Shown piece after piece: positions 21,504-30,301 of a DNA stretch of 49,523 bases. The translations under genes were made by a program, and so were the position numbers. The stretch is taken from positions 1 through 49,523 of the forward strand of contig NZ_SDIK01000007.1 of the NCBI RefSeq assembly GCF_008016795.1, read 5' to 3'. How positions within the stretch are numbered: the first letter of the stretch is position 1; every line of letters starts with the position of its first letter. Source of the stretch: Prevotella brunnea (GTDB lineage: Bacteria > Bacteroidota > Bacteroidia > Bacteroidales > Bacteroidaceae). The notes under the pieces were generated by a model. It was not told where the DNA came from and searched no databases. It worked only from the letters and a program-made list of their open reading frames with translations.

Positions 21504-23903
21504 TTAGAACTCCACCGTTATTTTTCCATTAATCTGCCTGCCGGTAAGATAGTTAGGAACAGCATACTGTTGCCCGGCAATGTCCGTAACCCAATAATAA
21601 GAATTTACGTTATTAATCCCCAAAAGGTTCAGGCAATCTACCCCAAGCCATATATTGCGAAAAACCGAATGTTTTGAACGGTCGTGATTATCAAACAACC
21701 GATAGCTCATACCTATATCGGCACGCCGGTATGCCGGTGCTCGGAAAGAATTTCTCTCCAACTCTCTATGAGGTGCTGAGAAAGGAAGTCCATCGGCATA
21801 AGCCAATTTTAGCGACATCCGCCAGCGTGTGGTTCCCGGGAAATAATCGGTGAAATACAAGTTTACGGAAAACTTCTGATCTGTAGGTAATGGAATATTC
21901 CTGCCATTCAGTTTCATTCTTGTATTCATAATGCTAAAAGTGAGCCATGAATCAGCATCGGGGACAAACTCTCCGAATAACTTCAAATCAATGCCCGCTG
22001 CATGACCGGAAGAGCGATTATCGCCATAATAGGTAACTTTCACGTTATCCACAGAATAGGGGATGAGCCGTGAAAGAACTTTATAATATAGTTCCGCCGT
22101 GAATTTGAATGGTCGGTTCATCATTCGGAAGTTGTAATTCATTGCGGCAAGAATGTGAATGGAACGTTGAGACTTTATTTTCTTGTTCAACAATGCGTAA
22201 GTAATGCCATTAACAACAGTTGTATCGCGCAACTCCTTGTAGAAAGGTGCTTGATAATATAATCCGCCAGCCAGACGAAACGACAGATTGCGATTCCATC
22301 CGGGTGTGACGGATAAAGAGGCACGTGGCGAGAAGATGCTTTCTCCATTGTAATTCCAATGCGCGAAACGTACTCCGTAATTAAGCGTGAACAACGTGGG
22401 AATTGAATCGCGAGTTTGGAAATGCCATGTATCCTGCAAATATGTTTCTATTCTTTTTGCGTCAAGTTTATTACGCGCACGGAGTGAGTAAATCAGATTC
22501 AGATCGTTCCCCGTATGCGGTATGTTATACCCTGCGGAATCACGATATTCGTATTCTGATGAGTTCTCTTTAATACTTTCTATCTTATAAGTAAACGCAC
22601 CTTCAATATTATGTTTCCCTGCCTTATGCTTCAACATCAACTTGAGGCTCTGTACATTTGCTCGCAAATAATCTCGAGAGTGTTGCGAATACGTACCTAC
22701 CCCAAGATTTTCCGATGTTTCAGTTTGAGTAAGCCAATATTGTCCTTGTATGTCATAGCTTTGATTTTCTTTAGTTGAGAAAGCGGAAGCAATGAGCGAT
22801 ATTTCAGTTTTTGCGGACAGATGATTGGTAACACTGAGCGTGCCAAAGAATGTACGGAAATCATCCTTTTCCTTACCATCAAAATATACCTTGAACGATT
22901 TCACGTTTTCCATGGTTCCAAAGCGTGTTTCTCGGTCTTGGGGTTGGAAATTGTATTCGTTGTTGGAAATATTCCCAATGAAATCTATTCTCCAACGCCG
23001 ATTAGGCAACCATGACAAGTAAGTTTGATAATCAAGAAAGGAAGGTTTATATTCACCTTTTGTTTCCAATGTTCCCAACAAATATTTATTAGTTTTATAG
23101 CGTAAGCCATTACTCCATGTCAGCTTTTTAGTGGCTAATCCCAAATATCCACTTGCGCCGAGCAACGATGCCGAGAGGGCAGCTTCGGTTTCTTTAGGAC
23201 GTTTGTATTGAATGTCTAATGCCGAACTCATCTTATCGCCATATTTAGCTTCAAAGCCACCGGTAGAAAAGCCAACACTTTCCACCATATCGGGATTAAT
23301 GACAGAAAGTCCTTCCTGTTGTCCGCTACGCACCAAGAATGGGCGATACACTTCGACGTTATTGATATATACCGAATTTTCATCAAAAGTCCCCCCTCGC
23401 ACGTTATATTGAGATGACAATTCCGAATGTGTGGAAACACCCGCCTGTGTTTGTACCAATTCCTCAACCGCGTTTCCTGTCGCTGATGGAGCTTGCTTGT
23501 TCTTTTCCAAATCAAGGTTCTCCGTTGTTCCATGAACGCGCGCTTTCCCCTCAACCACCACTTCTTGCAACTCGTTATCATCGGCCAATTGCACAAGCAG
23601 GGTTTGCTTTCCCCGAGGTCGATGCAAAGTTCTTATTTTAGTCTTATAGCCTATCATGGAAAATCTGACCTTCACAGAATCTTCACTTCGCAAAGTCAGA
23701 CTGAATTCACCTTTCAAGTTACTCATGGCTAATTTGCCTTGAGAAACCACCATGATGGAAGCCAATTCTATCGGGTTACCATCCTTGTCGGACACCTTGC
23801 CCTGAAGCGTGAACGATTGTCCAAATGCAGAAAAACTGATTAGCAGGGACAAGATGATGATGAGTATCGACTTATTTTTTTTCAACATATTTTGATAACG
23901 CAT
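21504..23903 (-). CDS. TonB-dependent outer-membrane receptor with carboxypeptidase-regulatory-like domain
   Basis: This 799-residue protein has a signal peptide (LIIILSLLISFSAFG), a carboxypeptidase-D regulatory-like domain (about 30-115: LQGKVSDKDGNPIELASIMV), a plug domain (about 135-235, with YNVRGGTFDENSVYINNVEVY) and a 22-strand-type barrel ending in phenylalanine (ITVEF). Such receptors import a bound ligand with TonB energy. No SusD partner lies next to it, so it is not a typical polysaccharide SusC, and the ligand is unknown. An alternative start at 23888 gives the more compact signal peptide. The convergent queC stop is 37 bases away. Confidence 0.9.
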   Translation of the reverse strand: MRYQNMLKKNKSILIIILSLLISFSAFGQSFTLQGKVSDKDGNPIELASIMVVSQGKLAMSNLKGEFSLTLRSEDSVKVRFSMIGYKTKIRTLHRPRGKQTLLVQLADDNELQEVVVEGKARVHGTTENLDLEKNKQAPSATGNAVEELVQTQAGVSTHSELSSQYNVRGGTFDENSVYINNVEVYRPFLVRSGQQEGLSVINPDMVESVGFSTGGFEAKYGDKMSSALDIQYKRPKETEAALSASLLGASGYLGLATKKLTWSNGLRYKTNKYLLGTLETKGEYKPSFLDYQTYLSWLPNRRWRIDFIGNISNNEYNFQPQDRETRFGTMENVKSFKVYFDGKEKDDFRTFFGTLSVTNHLSAKTEISLIASAFSTKENQSYDIQGQYWLTQTETSENLGVGTYSQHSRDYLRANVQSLKLMLKHKAGKHNIEGAFTYKIESIKENSSEYEYRDSAGYNIPHTGNDLNLIYSLRARNKLDAKRIETYLQDTWHFQTRDSIPTLFTLNYGVRFAHWNYNGESIFSPRASLSVTPGWNRNLSFRLAGGLYYQAPFYKELRDTTVVNGITYALLNKKIKSQRSIHILAAMNYNFRMMNRPFKFTAELYYKVLSRLIPYSVDNVKVTYYGDNRSSGHAAGIDLKLFGEFVPDADSWLTFSIMNTRMKLNGRNIPLPTDQKFSVNLYFTDYFPGTTRWRMSLKLAYADGLPFSAPHRELERNSFRAPAYRRADIGMSYRLFDNHDRSKHSVFRNIWLGVDCLNLLGINNVNSYYWVTDIAGQQYAVPNYLTGRQINGKITVEF

Positions 23904-24316
23904 CCTCTACTCCATTTATTGTTTATATAAGTCTGCGATGTGAATTTTATTTACAACCGACATAAAATTACAAACGTTTTCTGAAAGGAATGTGAAACGG
24001 TGAGAAAACAGCGCAATCTCAATGCTTTCATAACTTGCTGTATTTCAATATATTGACGAAACATATAAAAAAGCCATATTTATTCTGTATAGAAAAGCCC
24101 ACAAAAGCTTAGCCATTACAGTCTAAAAGATTATCAATCGTTGAGTAATTGCTCATCTATTGGCTCGCAAAAGGTAAGCTGTTGCAACACTAAAAACAGT
24201 TTTCAGTATAAAAAACATCGAGAAAATGGGTTTCAACCGATGAGAACTCAAAATTTCAGAGCTATTTCACGATTTTGCAAATGTTAAAAAACAGTCGTTT
24301 TATTTTACAAAAAAAA
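23904..24316. other. 413-bp AT-rich gap with weak repeat echoes
   Basis: No gene, tRNA or consensus -7 element is seen. GCAAAAGGTAAGCTGTTGC (24167-24185) and AAGCTTAGCC (24107-24116) echo the core of the MITE-like repeat but the flanks do not align, so it is at most a decayed copy. The leader of the TonB receptor must begin here. Confidence 0.4.
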
Positions 24317-25204
24317 TCAGAATGAAAGTAATTGATAATTCAACATACCCATTAACGGAGAGCGTTCAATCTTTACCACTTCATAACCAAAGTCATCAGC
24401 TATTTCCTGAAAAAAATCCTTGAAATAATAAGAAACACTTCCTATGGCGGAAATTTTATTATTTCCCAAATCATCATAATGACGAATGTTTTTTGAAAAG
24501 AATTGATAGAAATTAAATTTCACCAAACGCTTCAAGTCGTCTTCCTGAATATTCTCAAGTATAAATTTTGATGTATTGGCAAGAAACCTGTTTGCCAATG
24601 GTTTGCGATAGACACGTTCTATCACGTCGGTATAGGTAAGTCCGGCTTGCTCCAGATATTTATCACGTATTCTACCGGAAATATCGCCTTTGAAAATACC
24701 ATTAAGAAAAAGTTTTCCCAATGCCGCTCCACTTCCTTCATCACCCAAAATATAACCAAGCGGAGGAACGTTGCGCACTATTTTTCTACCATCATAGAAA
24801 CAACTGTTCGACCCCGTTCCGAGAATGCAAGCCACCCCGCCGCTCTTTCCGTAGAGTGCCCGAGCCGCACCTAACATATCTCCGGCAACCTCGATAACAG
24901 CTTGGGGAAACACCTCTTGTAAACAATAGCGCATCAAAGGAATTGTGGTTGTGTTACAACCGGCACCATAAAAGGCAACCTCTGAAATAGTTTCTGATAT
25001 CCGGTTCAGTTGAAACTTCTCGAAACATTTCAGCAGCAATTCCTCACGAATAATCCCCATGATGACATCACGAGATTGATGAAAAGGATTAATCCCCTGC
25101 GTCTGAATTCGTAAAACATCCGGTTTGAATTTTTCTCTTGAAACAGTATTGGAGCATAATGCCCAATCCGTCTTCGTACTTCCGCTATCGGCTACAAGTA
25201 TCAT
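24317..25204 (-). CDS. BadF/BadG-type ATPase, probable N-acetylglucosamine kinase
   Basis: This 295-residue protein belongs to the ASKHA kinase fold: phosphate-1 motif DSGSTKTDW (6-14), an AFYGAGCN segment (about 92-99), the ATP loop CILGTGSNSCFYDG (about 130-143) and GYILGDEGSGAALG (about 152-165). In Bacteroidetes this subfamily is annotated as GlcNAc kinase, phosphorylating GlcNAc recovered from wall or glycans. Specificity is inferred from the family. It is divergent to kdsA and has its own -7 element at 25222-25230. Confidence 0.85.
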   Translation of the reverse strand: MILVADSGSTKTDWALCSNTVSREKFKPDVLRIQTQGINPFHQSRDVIMGIIREELLLKCFEKFQLNRISETISEVAFYGAGCNTTTIPLMRYCLQEVFPQAVIEVAGDMLGAARALYGKSGGVACILGTGSNSCFYDGRKIVRNVPPLGYILGDEGSGAALGKLFLNGIFKGDISGRIRDKYLEQAGLTYTDVIERVYRKPLANRFLANTSKFILENIQEDDLKRLVKFNFYQFFSKNIRHYDDLGNNKISAIGSVSYYFKDFFQEIADDFGYEVVKIERSPLMGMLNYQLLSF

Positions 25205-25221
25205 AAGTATGTGTATTTATT

Positions 25222-25230
25222 GCAAAAGTA
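25222..25230 (-). promoter_or_regulatory. -7 element of the GlcNAc-type kinase gene
   Basis: The minus strand reads TACTTTTGC, about 17 bases upstream of the ATG at 25204. Confidence 0.55.
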
Positions 25231-25273
25231 ATAAAAAAAACGATATTGCTCAATGTAAAACATTAAACTTTAG

Positions 25274-25282
25274 TATCTTTGC
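25274..25282 (+). promoter_or_regulatory. -7 element of the kdsA-kdsD-cls unit
   Basis: TATCTTTGC on the plus strand predicts a start near 25288 and a leader of about 55 bases before kdsA at 25343. Confidence 0.65.
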
Positions 25283-25342
25283 ATGAAGAATTGAAGAAGA
25301 CAGGTGCAAACATCTGCATTTTGGGAGTTTATCCATTAAGAT

Positions 25343-26101
25343 ATGAAAAGAAACAACATTTTTATCGCAGGTCCCTGCGTGATAGAAAATATGCAACTTC
25401 TTGATACGGTTGCGAAGGAACTTGTTCGCCTGAATAATAAATTTGATACTGACATTATTTTCAAGGCCAGTTTCGACAAAGCAAACCGTACAAGCCTACA
25501 CTCCTTTCGCGGACCGGGACTAAAGGAAGGATTGGCAATGCTAAAAGCCGTAAAAGAGAAATATGGTTTGAAAATCCTGACCGATATTCACGAGAGCAGT
25601 CAGGCTGAAGCCGTAAGCAAAGTGGCAGATGTGATACAAATACCGGCATTCTTGTGCCGGCAGACCGACTTACTGGTAGCGGCTGCAAAGACCGGAAAGG
25701 TGGTAAATATCAAGAAAGCTCAATTCCTTAGTGGAAAAGACATGAGATATCCTGTTGAGAAGTGCCGGGAAAGCGGTGCCCAAGAGATATGGCTCACTGA
25801 ACGAGGCAACAGTTTCGGATATAATAACCTAATCGTTGATTTTAGGAACATTCCCGACATGAAGGAAATAGTTCCCACGGTAATAATGGACTGCACGCAC
25901 AGCGTTCAACGACCAAGCGCGGGAAACGGAAAGACCGTAGGCGACAGGAAGTTTGTTCCCGCAATGGCATTGGCAGCAAAGGCCTTTGGTGCCACAGGAT
26001 ATTTCTTTGAAGTGCACCCCGAACCGGATTTGGGACTGAGCGATGCTGCGAATATGTTGGAATTGTCAAACCTTGAAAGAACAATAGAAAAATTGCTATG
26101 A
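25343..26101 (+). CDS. kdsA: 3-deoxy-D-manno-octulosonate 8-phosphate synthase
   Basis: KdsA condenses arabinose 5-phosphate with phosphoenolpyruvate to give Kdo 8-phosphate for LPS inner core. The 252-residue TIM-barrel protein has IAGPCVIEN (8-16), the PEP/substrate motif FKASFDKANRTS (about 40-51), QIPAFLCRQTDL and the late FFEVHPEPD. It overlaps the next gene by ATGA. The next gene makes its substrate arabinose 5-phosphate, so the two form a functional pair. Confidence 0.95.
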   Translation: MKRNNIFIAGPCVIENMQLLDTVAKELVRLNNKFDTDIIFKASFDKANRTSLHSFRGPGLKEGLAMLKAVKEKYGLKILTDIHESSQAEAVSKVADVIQIPAFLCRQTDLLVAAAKTGKVVNIKKAQFLSGKDMRYPVEKCRESGAQEIWLTERGNSFGYNNLIVDFRNIPDMKEIVPTVIMDCTHSVQRPSAGNGKTVGDRKFVPAMALAAKAFGATGYFFEVHPEPDLGLSDAANMLELSNLERTIEKLL

Positions 26102-27069
26102 AAAAAGCAGAAGACAGACTTGAAAGGGTGAGAGAATATGCAAGCCAATGCATTAAGGAAGAGGCAAATGCAACTCTGGCACTTATCGACCAACTGGATG
26201 AGAACTTCGATAAAGCTGTCAGCTTGATGTTCCATTGCAAAGGGAAAATCATTGTTACCGGAGTGGGTAAAAGTGGGAATATAGGCGCAAAGATAGCTGC
26301 GACCTTGTCTTCGACAGGCACGCCTGCATTCTTCGTCAATCCCTTGGACGTATATCACGGCGACTTGGGAGTTATGACCAAAGATGACGTGGTACTTGCG
26401 CTTTCCAATTCGGGACAGACAGATGAATTGCTGCGATTCATCCCCATGGTGCTCCACATGAACATCCCCATCATTGGCATGAGCGCGAACGCACAATCCT
26501 TATTGGCAAAATATTCCACAGTACACATAAAGGTGTGGGTAGAAAAAGAAGCATGTCCGCTGAACCTCGCTCCAACAAGTTCAACCACTGCCGCACTGGT
26601 AATGGGCGATGCGTTGGCTGTGGCACTGATGGAAGTCAGAAAGTTTCGACCAAAAGACTTTGCCCAATTTCATCCGGGAGGAGAGCTTGGCAAACGTTTA
26701 CTGACTACAGCTCAAGACGTAATGCGGTCGGATGAATTGCCCATAATTCCAAAATGCACCCACTTGGGAGATGCTATCATATTGGTGAGCAAAGGAAAAT
26801 TGGGCTTAGGAGTTTCACTCGAAGAAGAAAAAGTTATCGGACTGATAACCGATGGCGATATCAGACGCGCAATGGAAAAATGGCAAGCGAAATTCTTTGA
26901 CCATAAAGTTGAGGACATCATGACAACCGCCCCCAAAATGGTGGCACCAACAACAAAAATAACAGAAATTCAAAGAATGATGCATCAATATAAAATTCAC
27001 ACGGTCCTTGTCTGCGATGAGGAAAAGAAATTGTTGGGGGTTGTGGATCATTACAGTTGCATGATTTGA
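26098..27069 (+). CDS. kdsD: arabinose-5-phosphate isomerase (SIS + CBS domains)
   Basis: The enzyme converts ribulose 5-phosphate to arabinose 5-phosphate, the KdsA substrate. The 323-residue protein has an N-terminal SIS domain with GVGKSGNIGAKIAATLSSTG (about 56-75), ALSNSGQTDEL and the conserved FHPGGELGKRLL (about 185-196), then two CBS domains (about 205-320). The ATG overlaps the kdsA stop, showing translational coupling. KpsF/GutQ are paralogues with the same activity; the kdsA context favours KdsD. Confidence 0.94.
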   Translation: MKKAEDRLERVREYASQCIKEEANATLALIDQLDENFDKAVSLMFHCKGKIIVTGVGKSGNIGAKIAATLSSTGTPAFFVNPLDVYHGDLGVMTKDDVVLALSNSGQTDELLRFIPMVLHMNIPIIGMSANAQSLLAKYSTVHIKVWVEKEACPLNLAPTSSTTAALVMGDALAVALMEVRKFRPKDFAQFHPGGELGKRLLTTAQDVMRSDELPIIPKCTHLGDAIILVSKGKLGLGVSLEEEKVIGLITDGDIRRAMEKWQAKFFDHKVEDIMTTAPKMVAPTTKITEIQRMMHQYKIHTVLVCDEEKKLLGVVDHYSCMI

Positions 27070-27105
27070 CGAACCGAACAAAAATGACAGATTAAAGAAA
27101 TAAGA

Positions 27106-28419
27106 TTGAAAAATAAGATAAAATATATCTTTACCTTGTTCTTGTGTGCGATTGCGATTTGGGCAAATTCATCAACTCTCTCATCGCATCGCACAACAGA
27201 AGACAGTATATTCATAAGTTCCGATTCACTGATAGCACACCAACTACGCGCAAAGGGGATTCGGTTCTCAAAAAATAATTCCGTTACGCTGCTAACTAAT
27301 GGACAAGAGAAATTCGATGACTTGTTCAAAGCCATAGAACAAGCCAAATCGAGTATACATTTGGAATACTTTAACTTCAGGAACGACTCTATCAATGGGG
27401 AGCTCTTGAAGAGATTGGCTCTGAAAGCCGGTCAGGGAGTTGAGGTAAGAGCCATATTCGATGGATTTGGAAATGCCAGTAACAATCGCCCAATGAAAAA
27501 ACATCATTTGGATGCGATAAGAAAAAAAGGTATAGAGATATATCAGTTTAAACCTATACGATTTCCTTGGATACACGATATTTTTAATCGCGATCACCGA
27601 AAAATCGTTATCATAGATGGTAAAATAGCATATACGGGTGGGATGAATGTCGCCGATTATTACATAAAAGGTAAGAAAGCAATAGGTTCTTGGCACGACT
27701 TGCACTGTCGCATAGAGGGAGATGAAGTGAACACGCTTCAAAAGATTTTTATAGATATGTGGTGGATGGTGGCAGGAGAAAAAATAATCGGCAGTAAATA
27801 TTTTCGCGGAATATCCAATGCCGACTATATCAAAGGGCTAATACCGGATACTTGTAAATCGGCAGGAAAAAAAATGGTGGGTATCATCAATAGGAAACCA
27901 CGCATTTCAAATGAAATCATTCGCTACTTCTACATTAACTCGATTAATGATGCGAAAGATAGTATCAAAATCATCAATCCATATTTCACATTGAGCCGGA
28001 AATTAATAAACGCTCTTAGAAATGCGGTAAAGAGAGGGGTGAAGGTAGAAATTTTATTGAGTGAAAAAAGCGACATTCCCTTAACACCGGATTGTGGCTT
28101 TTACAATGCGCATAAACTAATGAAGGGAGGATGTGTCGTCTGGATTTATAAGCCCGGATTTCATCACACAAAAATCATAATGGTGGATGGGAAGTTCTGC
28201 ACGGTGGGATCGGCAAACTTAAACGCGAGAAGTTTAAGGTGGGACAGAGAAGTTAATGCCGTCATCATTGACAAAGAAACAACAAAAGAGCTGGACACAC
28301 TCTTCGAAAACGAAAAGAAAAAGAGTTTCAGACTCACGGAAAAAACTTGGAATGAATGGAGAACACCATGGCAGAAATTCAAGGGATGGGTGGCTCACCT
28401 TCTGGCAGCATTTCTATAA
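27106..28419 (+). CDS. phospholipase D-family cardiolipin synthase, signal-peptide form
   Basis: This 437-residue protein has two HKD motifs: HRKIVIIDGKIAYTGG (H164, K166, D171) and HTKIIMVDGKFCTVGSAN (H354, K356, D361), as in bacterial cardiolipin synthases that join two phosphatidylglycerols. Instead of the usual two N-terminal membrane helices it has one, which looks like a cleavable signal (YIFTLFLCAIAIWANSS), so the catalytic part would face the periplasm. The start is TTG at 27106; the frame has a stop just upstream and no earlier ATG. It lies 36 bases after kdsD and its stop is one base from the convergent LuxR gene. Confidence 0.85.
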   Translation: MKNKIKYIFTLFLCAIAIWANSSTLSSHRTTEDSIFISSDSLIAHQLRAKGIRFSKNNSVTLLTNGQEKFDDLFKAIEQAKSSIHLEYFNFRNDSINGELLKRLALKAGQGVEVRAIFDGFGNASNNRPMKKHHLDAIRKKGIEIYQFKPIRFPWIHDIFNRDHRKIVIIDGKIAYTGGMNVADYYIKGKKAIGSWHDLHCRIEGDEVNTLQKIFIDMWWMVAGEKIIGSKYFRGISNADYIKGLIPDTCKSAGKKMVGIINRKPRISNEIIRYFYINSINDAKDSIKIINPYFTLSRKLINALRNAVKRGVKVEILLSEKSDIPLTPDCGFYNAHKLMKGGCVVWIYKPGFHHTKIIMVDGKFCTVGSANLNARSLRWDREVNAVIIDKETTKELDTLFENEKKKSFRLTEKTWNEWRTPWQKFKGWVAHLLAAFL

Positions 28420-28420
28420 A

Positions 28421-29068
28421 CTATATCTTATTGATATCAACATATCCGTGCATGACAGCATATATAGTCAAAGCCGAAACACTTTTTATTCCCAACTTTT
28501 CCGTTATTTTTTTTCGATGCGTAATTACTGTCGTGGGACTAATACAAAGTTTTGCAGCAATTTCTTTATTGATGTAGCCTTGAACAACCAAAGAAAGCAC
28601 TTCTATCTCCCGATTTCCCAAAACCTTATTCTTGAAGATTTGAGGCATTTGAGGAAAATTCTTCCCCCCCGCATGTCCGTGTTGCTCCACTTTCAAAACG
28701 TTCTTCACTAACTCATCTTCCGGAACATTAATGCAAAAACTATGAAACCCGGACAGCTGAGAATTGGGATCATTAGTCATGGATAACACGATAGTCTTAT
28801 TAATTCTATCAGTAAAAAAAGCACGATTTTCTAAAGCTACAGTTTGAGCTACAAAATAATGATAAAACGAATCGGGGGAAGCATGATAGAAATCACTAAA
28901 ATTGGAAAAAGTCTCAACCGTAAGAATAGGTAGTACTTTCTGAAGAATATACTTTAACCCCAATACTGCCAATGTATTGGGATCAATAATAGCCATACGC
29001 GGATGACCATGAGGCATTTTTCCATGCTCAATTTCAAAATGTTCTTCTGTCATCATAGATTTATTCAT
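28421..29068 (-). CDS. LuxR-type transcription regulator with degenerate N-terminal domain
   Basis: This 215-residue protein has a C-terminal LuxR/NarL helix-turn-helix (about 150-210: LGNREIEVLSLVVQGYINKEIAAKL, TVITHRKKITEKLGI). The N-terminal part begins like a response-regulator receiver (MAIIDPNTLAVLGLKYIL) but lacks the acidic pocket and phospho-accepting Asp pattern I would expect, so it is probably not a phosphorylated receiver. The ATG at 29068 is preferred to a TTG at 29089. It follows the RIC-LuxR gene by about 20 bases with a closely related HTH, implying duplication and joint action. HGKMPHGHP and VEQHGHAGGK give a cluster of histidines of unknown role. Confidence 0.8.
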   Translation of the reverse strand: MNKSMMTEEHFEIEHGKMPHGHPRMAIIDPNTLAVLGLKYILQKVLPILTVETFSNFSDFYHASPDSFYHYFVAQTVALENRAFFTDRINKTIVLSMTNDPNSQLSGFHSFCINVPEDELVKNVLKVEQHGHAGGKNFPQMPQIFKNKVLGNREIEVLSLVVQGYINKEIAAKLCISPTTVITHRKKITEKLGIKSVSALTIYAVMHGYVDINKI

Positions 29069-29089
29069 ACTTTTCTTAAGTGAATACAA

Positions 29090-30043
29090 TTATAAATTAA
29101 CACTGCTGATATCTACGAGGTTATTGACAATGGCATAGATGGTTAATCCTGCCGGAGAATGAATTTGAAGCTTTCGAGCTATATTCCGTCGATGGGTGAT
29201 AACCGTATTCGTAGAGATACAGAGATGATTGGCTATTTCCTTATTCGTCATACCTTGCACAACACAAATAATGACTTCTTTTTCTCTGTCACTCAGAGTT
29301 TCCGTTGAACCACTCGGCTTAATCATATTGGATATTTTCAAAGAAACATCATTTTGCTTACTTTTCATTTCCAAATGACGAATAACCGGAATGAATATTT
29401 CATCTTCCACCCGAGCATGCAAATCCAGCCAATTCTCACAATTATATATATCATACAAAGTAGATGTCAATTGGTTGTTGTGTCTGGTATCTGAAGGAAG
29501 GTATTTGATAATGATATTCTTCAGTTCGCGCAACTTCACATCTGTCTGCGTATGATGCTTGGAAAACGTCTCAATGTCATATTTCTCGTCAGCATTACCT
29601 GCCAACAGAGATTCGACATAAGGAAAAACCGTTTTCTCTTCATATTCCATGTGATGATGAATATCAAACGCATATTCATCGTATATTTTCAATATCAGAC
29701 GCGCGAAATTATCACTTACATCCAACGCATCAAGTAACTTTTTACGAATGAAAGGAAGTTCATAATCTAAATAATAAGTGTGACAAGCTTTCAGATAGTT
29801 AACCAAAGTCGGTATAGACAATCTATCAGTATCATCGTACTCTTTGTACCCATTTATGGAAAAGTTTACAACCGAAAGGAATGTGTAGGTATCAACATTT
29901 TGCGCTTCACACACTTCACGAACGGTCTTATCGCCAAAACCGAGATTGATACCAAAACTTCCCAAGGCTTGTAACAAGGCGTAATTATCGGCAATCAGGC
30001 TTATCATTTTATCATCAGCCTCGTACATTTTTTGATTCTTCAT
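29090..30043 (-). CDS. hemerythrin/RIC-like domain fused to a LuxR helix-turn-helix
   Basis: Residues about 35-225 resemble the YtfE/ScdA (RIC) diiron proteins: TVREVCEAQNVDTYTF matches their short N-terminal domain, followed by LVNYLKACHTYYLDYELPF and the hemerythrin-like bundle with candidate iron ligands H88, H129-H131, E135/E136, H163/H164, H209 and E213. Residues about 250-310 are a LuxR HTH (LSDREKEVIICVVQGMTNKEIANHL). The fusion implies a one-component regulator that senses oxygen, nitric oxide or iron-sulfur stress through a diiron site; this is inference. It is upstream of and probably co-transcribed with the second LuxR gene. No TAnnTTTG promoter is visible upstream. Confidence 0.85.
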   Translation of the reverse strand: MKNQKMYEADDKMISLIADNYALLQALGSFGINLGFGDKTVREVCEAQNVDTYTFLSVVNFSINGYKEYDDTDRLSIPTLVNYLKACHTYYLDYELPFIRKKLLDALDVSDNFARLILKIYDEYAFDIHHHMEYEEKTVFPYVESLLAGNADEKYDIETFSKHHTQTDVKLRELKNIIIKYLPSDTRHNNQLTSTLYDIYNCENWLDLHARVEDEIFIPVIRHLEMKSKQNDVSLKISNMIKPSGSTETLSDREKEVIICVVQGMTNKEIANHLCISTNTVITHRRNIARKLQIHSPAGLTIYAIVNNLVDISSVNL

Positions 30044-30261
30044 CGACTTTGTAGTGTTTTATAAGTTTAATGTAATTGATAATATATGAGAAAGCAAAAC
30101 ACTTTTAACTATCGTAATATCCGCAATTTAGTGGGAGACGCACGTATTTCTTCTGACTTTCAATCCATCTATAATCTTAGGGTATCGCTGTCCAAACAAT
30201 AAATAATAAAAACAACTCACAACAAATTAGAAAAAAGAAGTGCTACCCATGAAAGAAAATT

Positions 30262-30284
30262 GGGGACATAAAAAACATGTCCCC
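30262..30284 (-). terminator. terminator downstream of rny
   Basis: GGGGACAT (30262-30269) pairs with ATGTCCCC (30277-30284) around a 7-base loop. On the minus strand it lies 17 bases after the rny stop and is followed by AATTTTC. The remainder of 30044-30261 holds nothing I can identify apart from the leader of the divergently placed RIC-LuxR gene. Confidence 0.7.
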
Positions 30285-30301
30285 TTTCTCTTCAATAGAC
30301 A

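Noticed and set aside
24167..24185. Another copy of the MITE-like repeat
   Set aside because: Only the GCAAAAGGTAAGCT core is similar; the flanks do not align and no terminal repeat is present.
28421..29068. Conventional two-component response regulator
   Set aside because: The N-terminal part lacks the expected acidic pocket and phospho-acceptor aspartate, and no sensor kinase gene is nearby.
30044..30261. Small ORF or RNA between the RIC-LuxR gene and rny
   Set aside because: No promoter element, ORF with plausible start, or stable fold other than the rny terminator was found.
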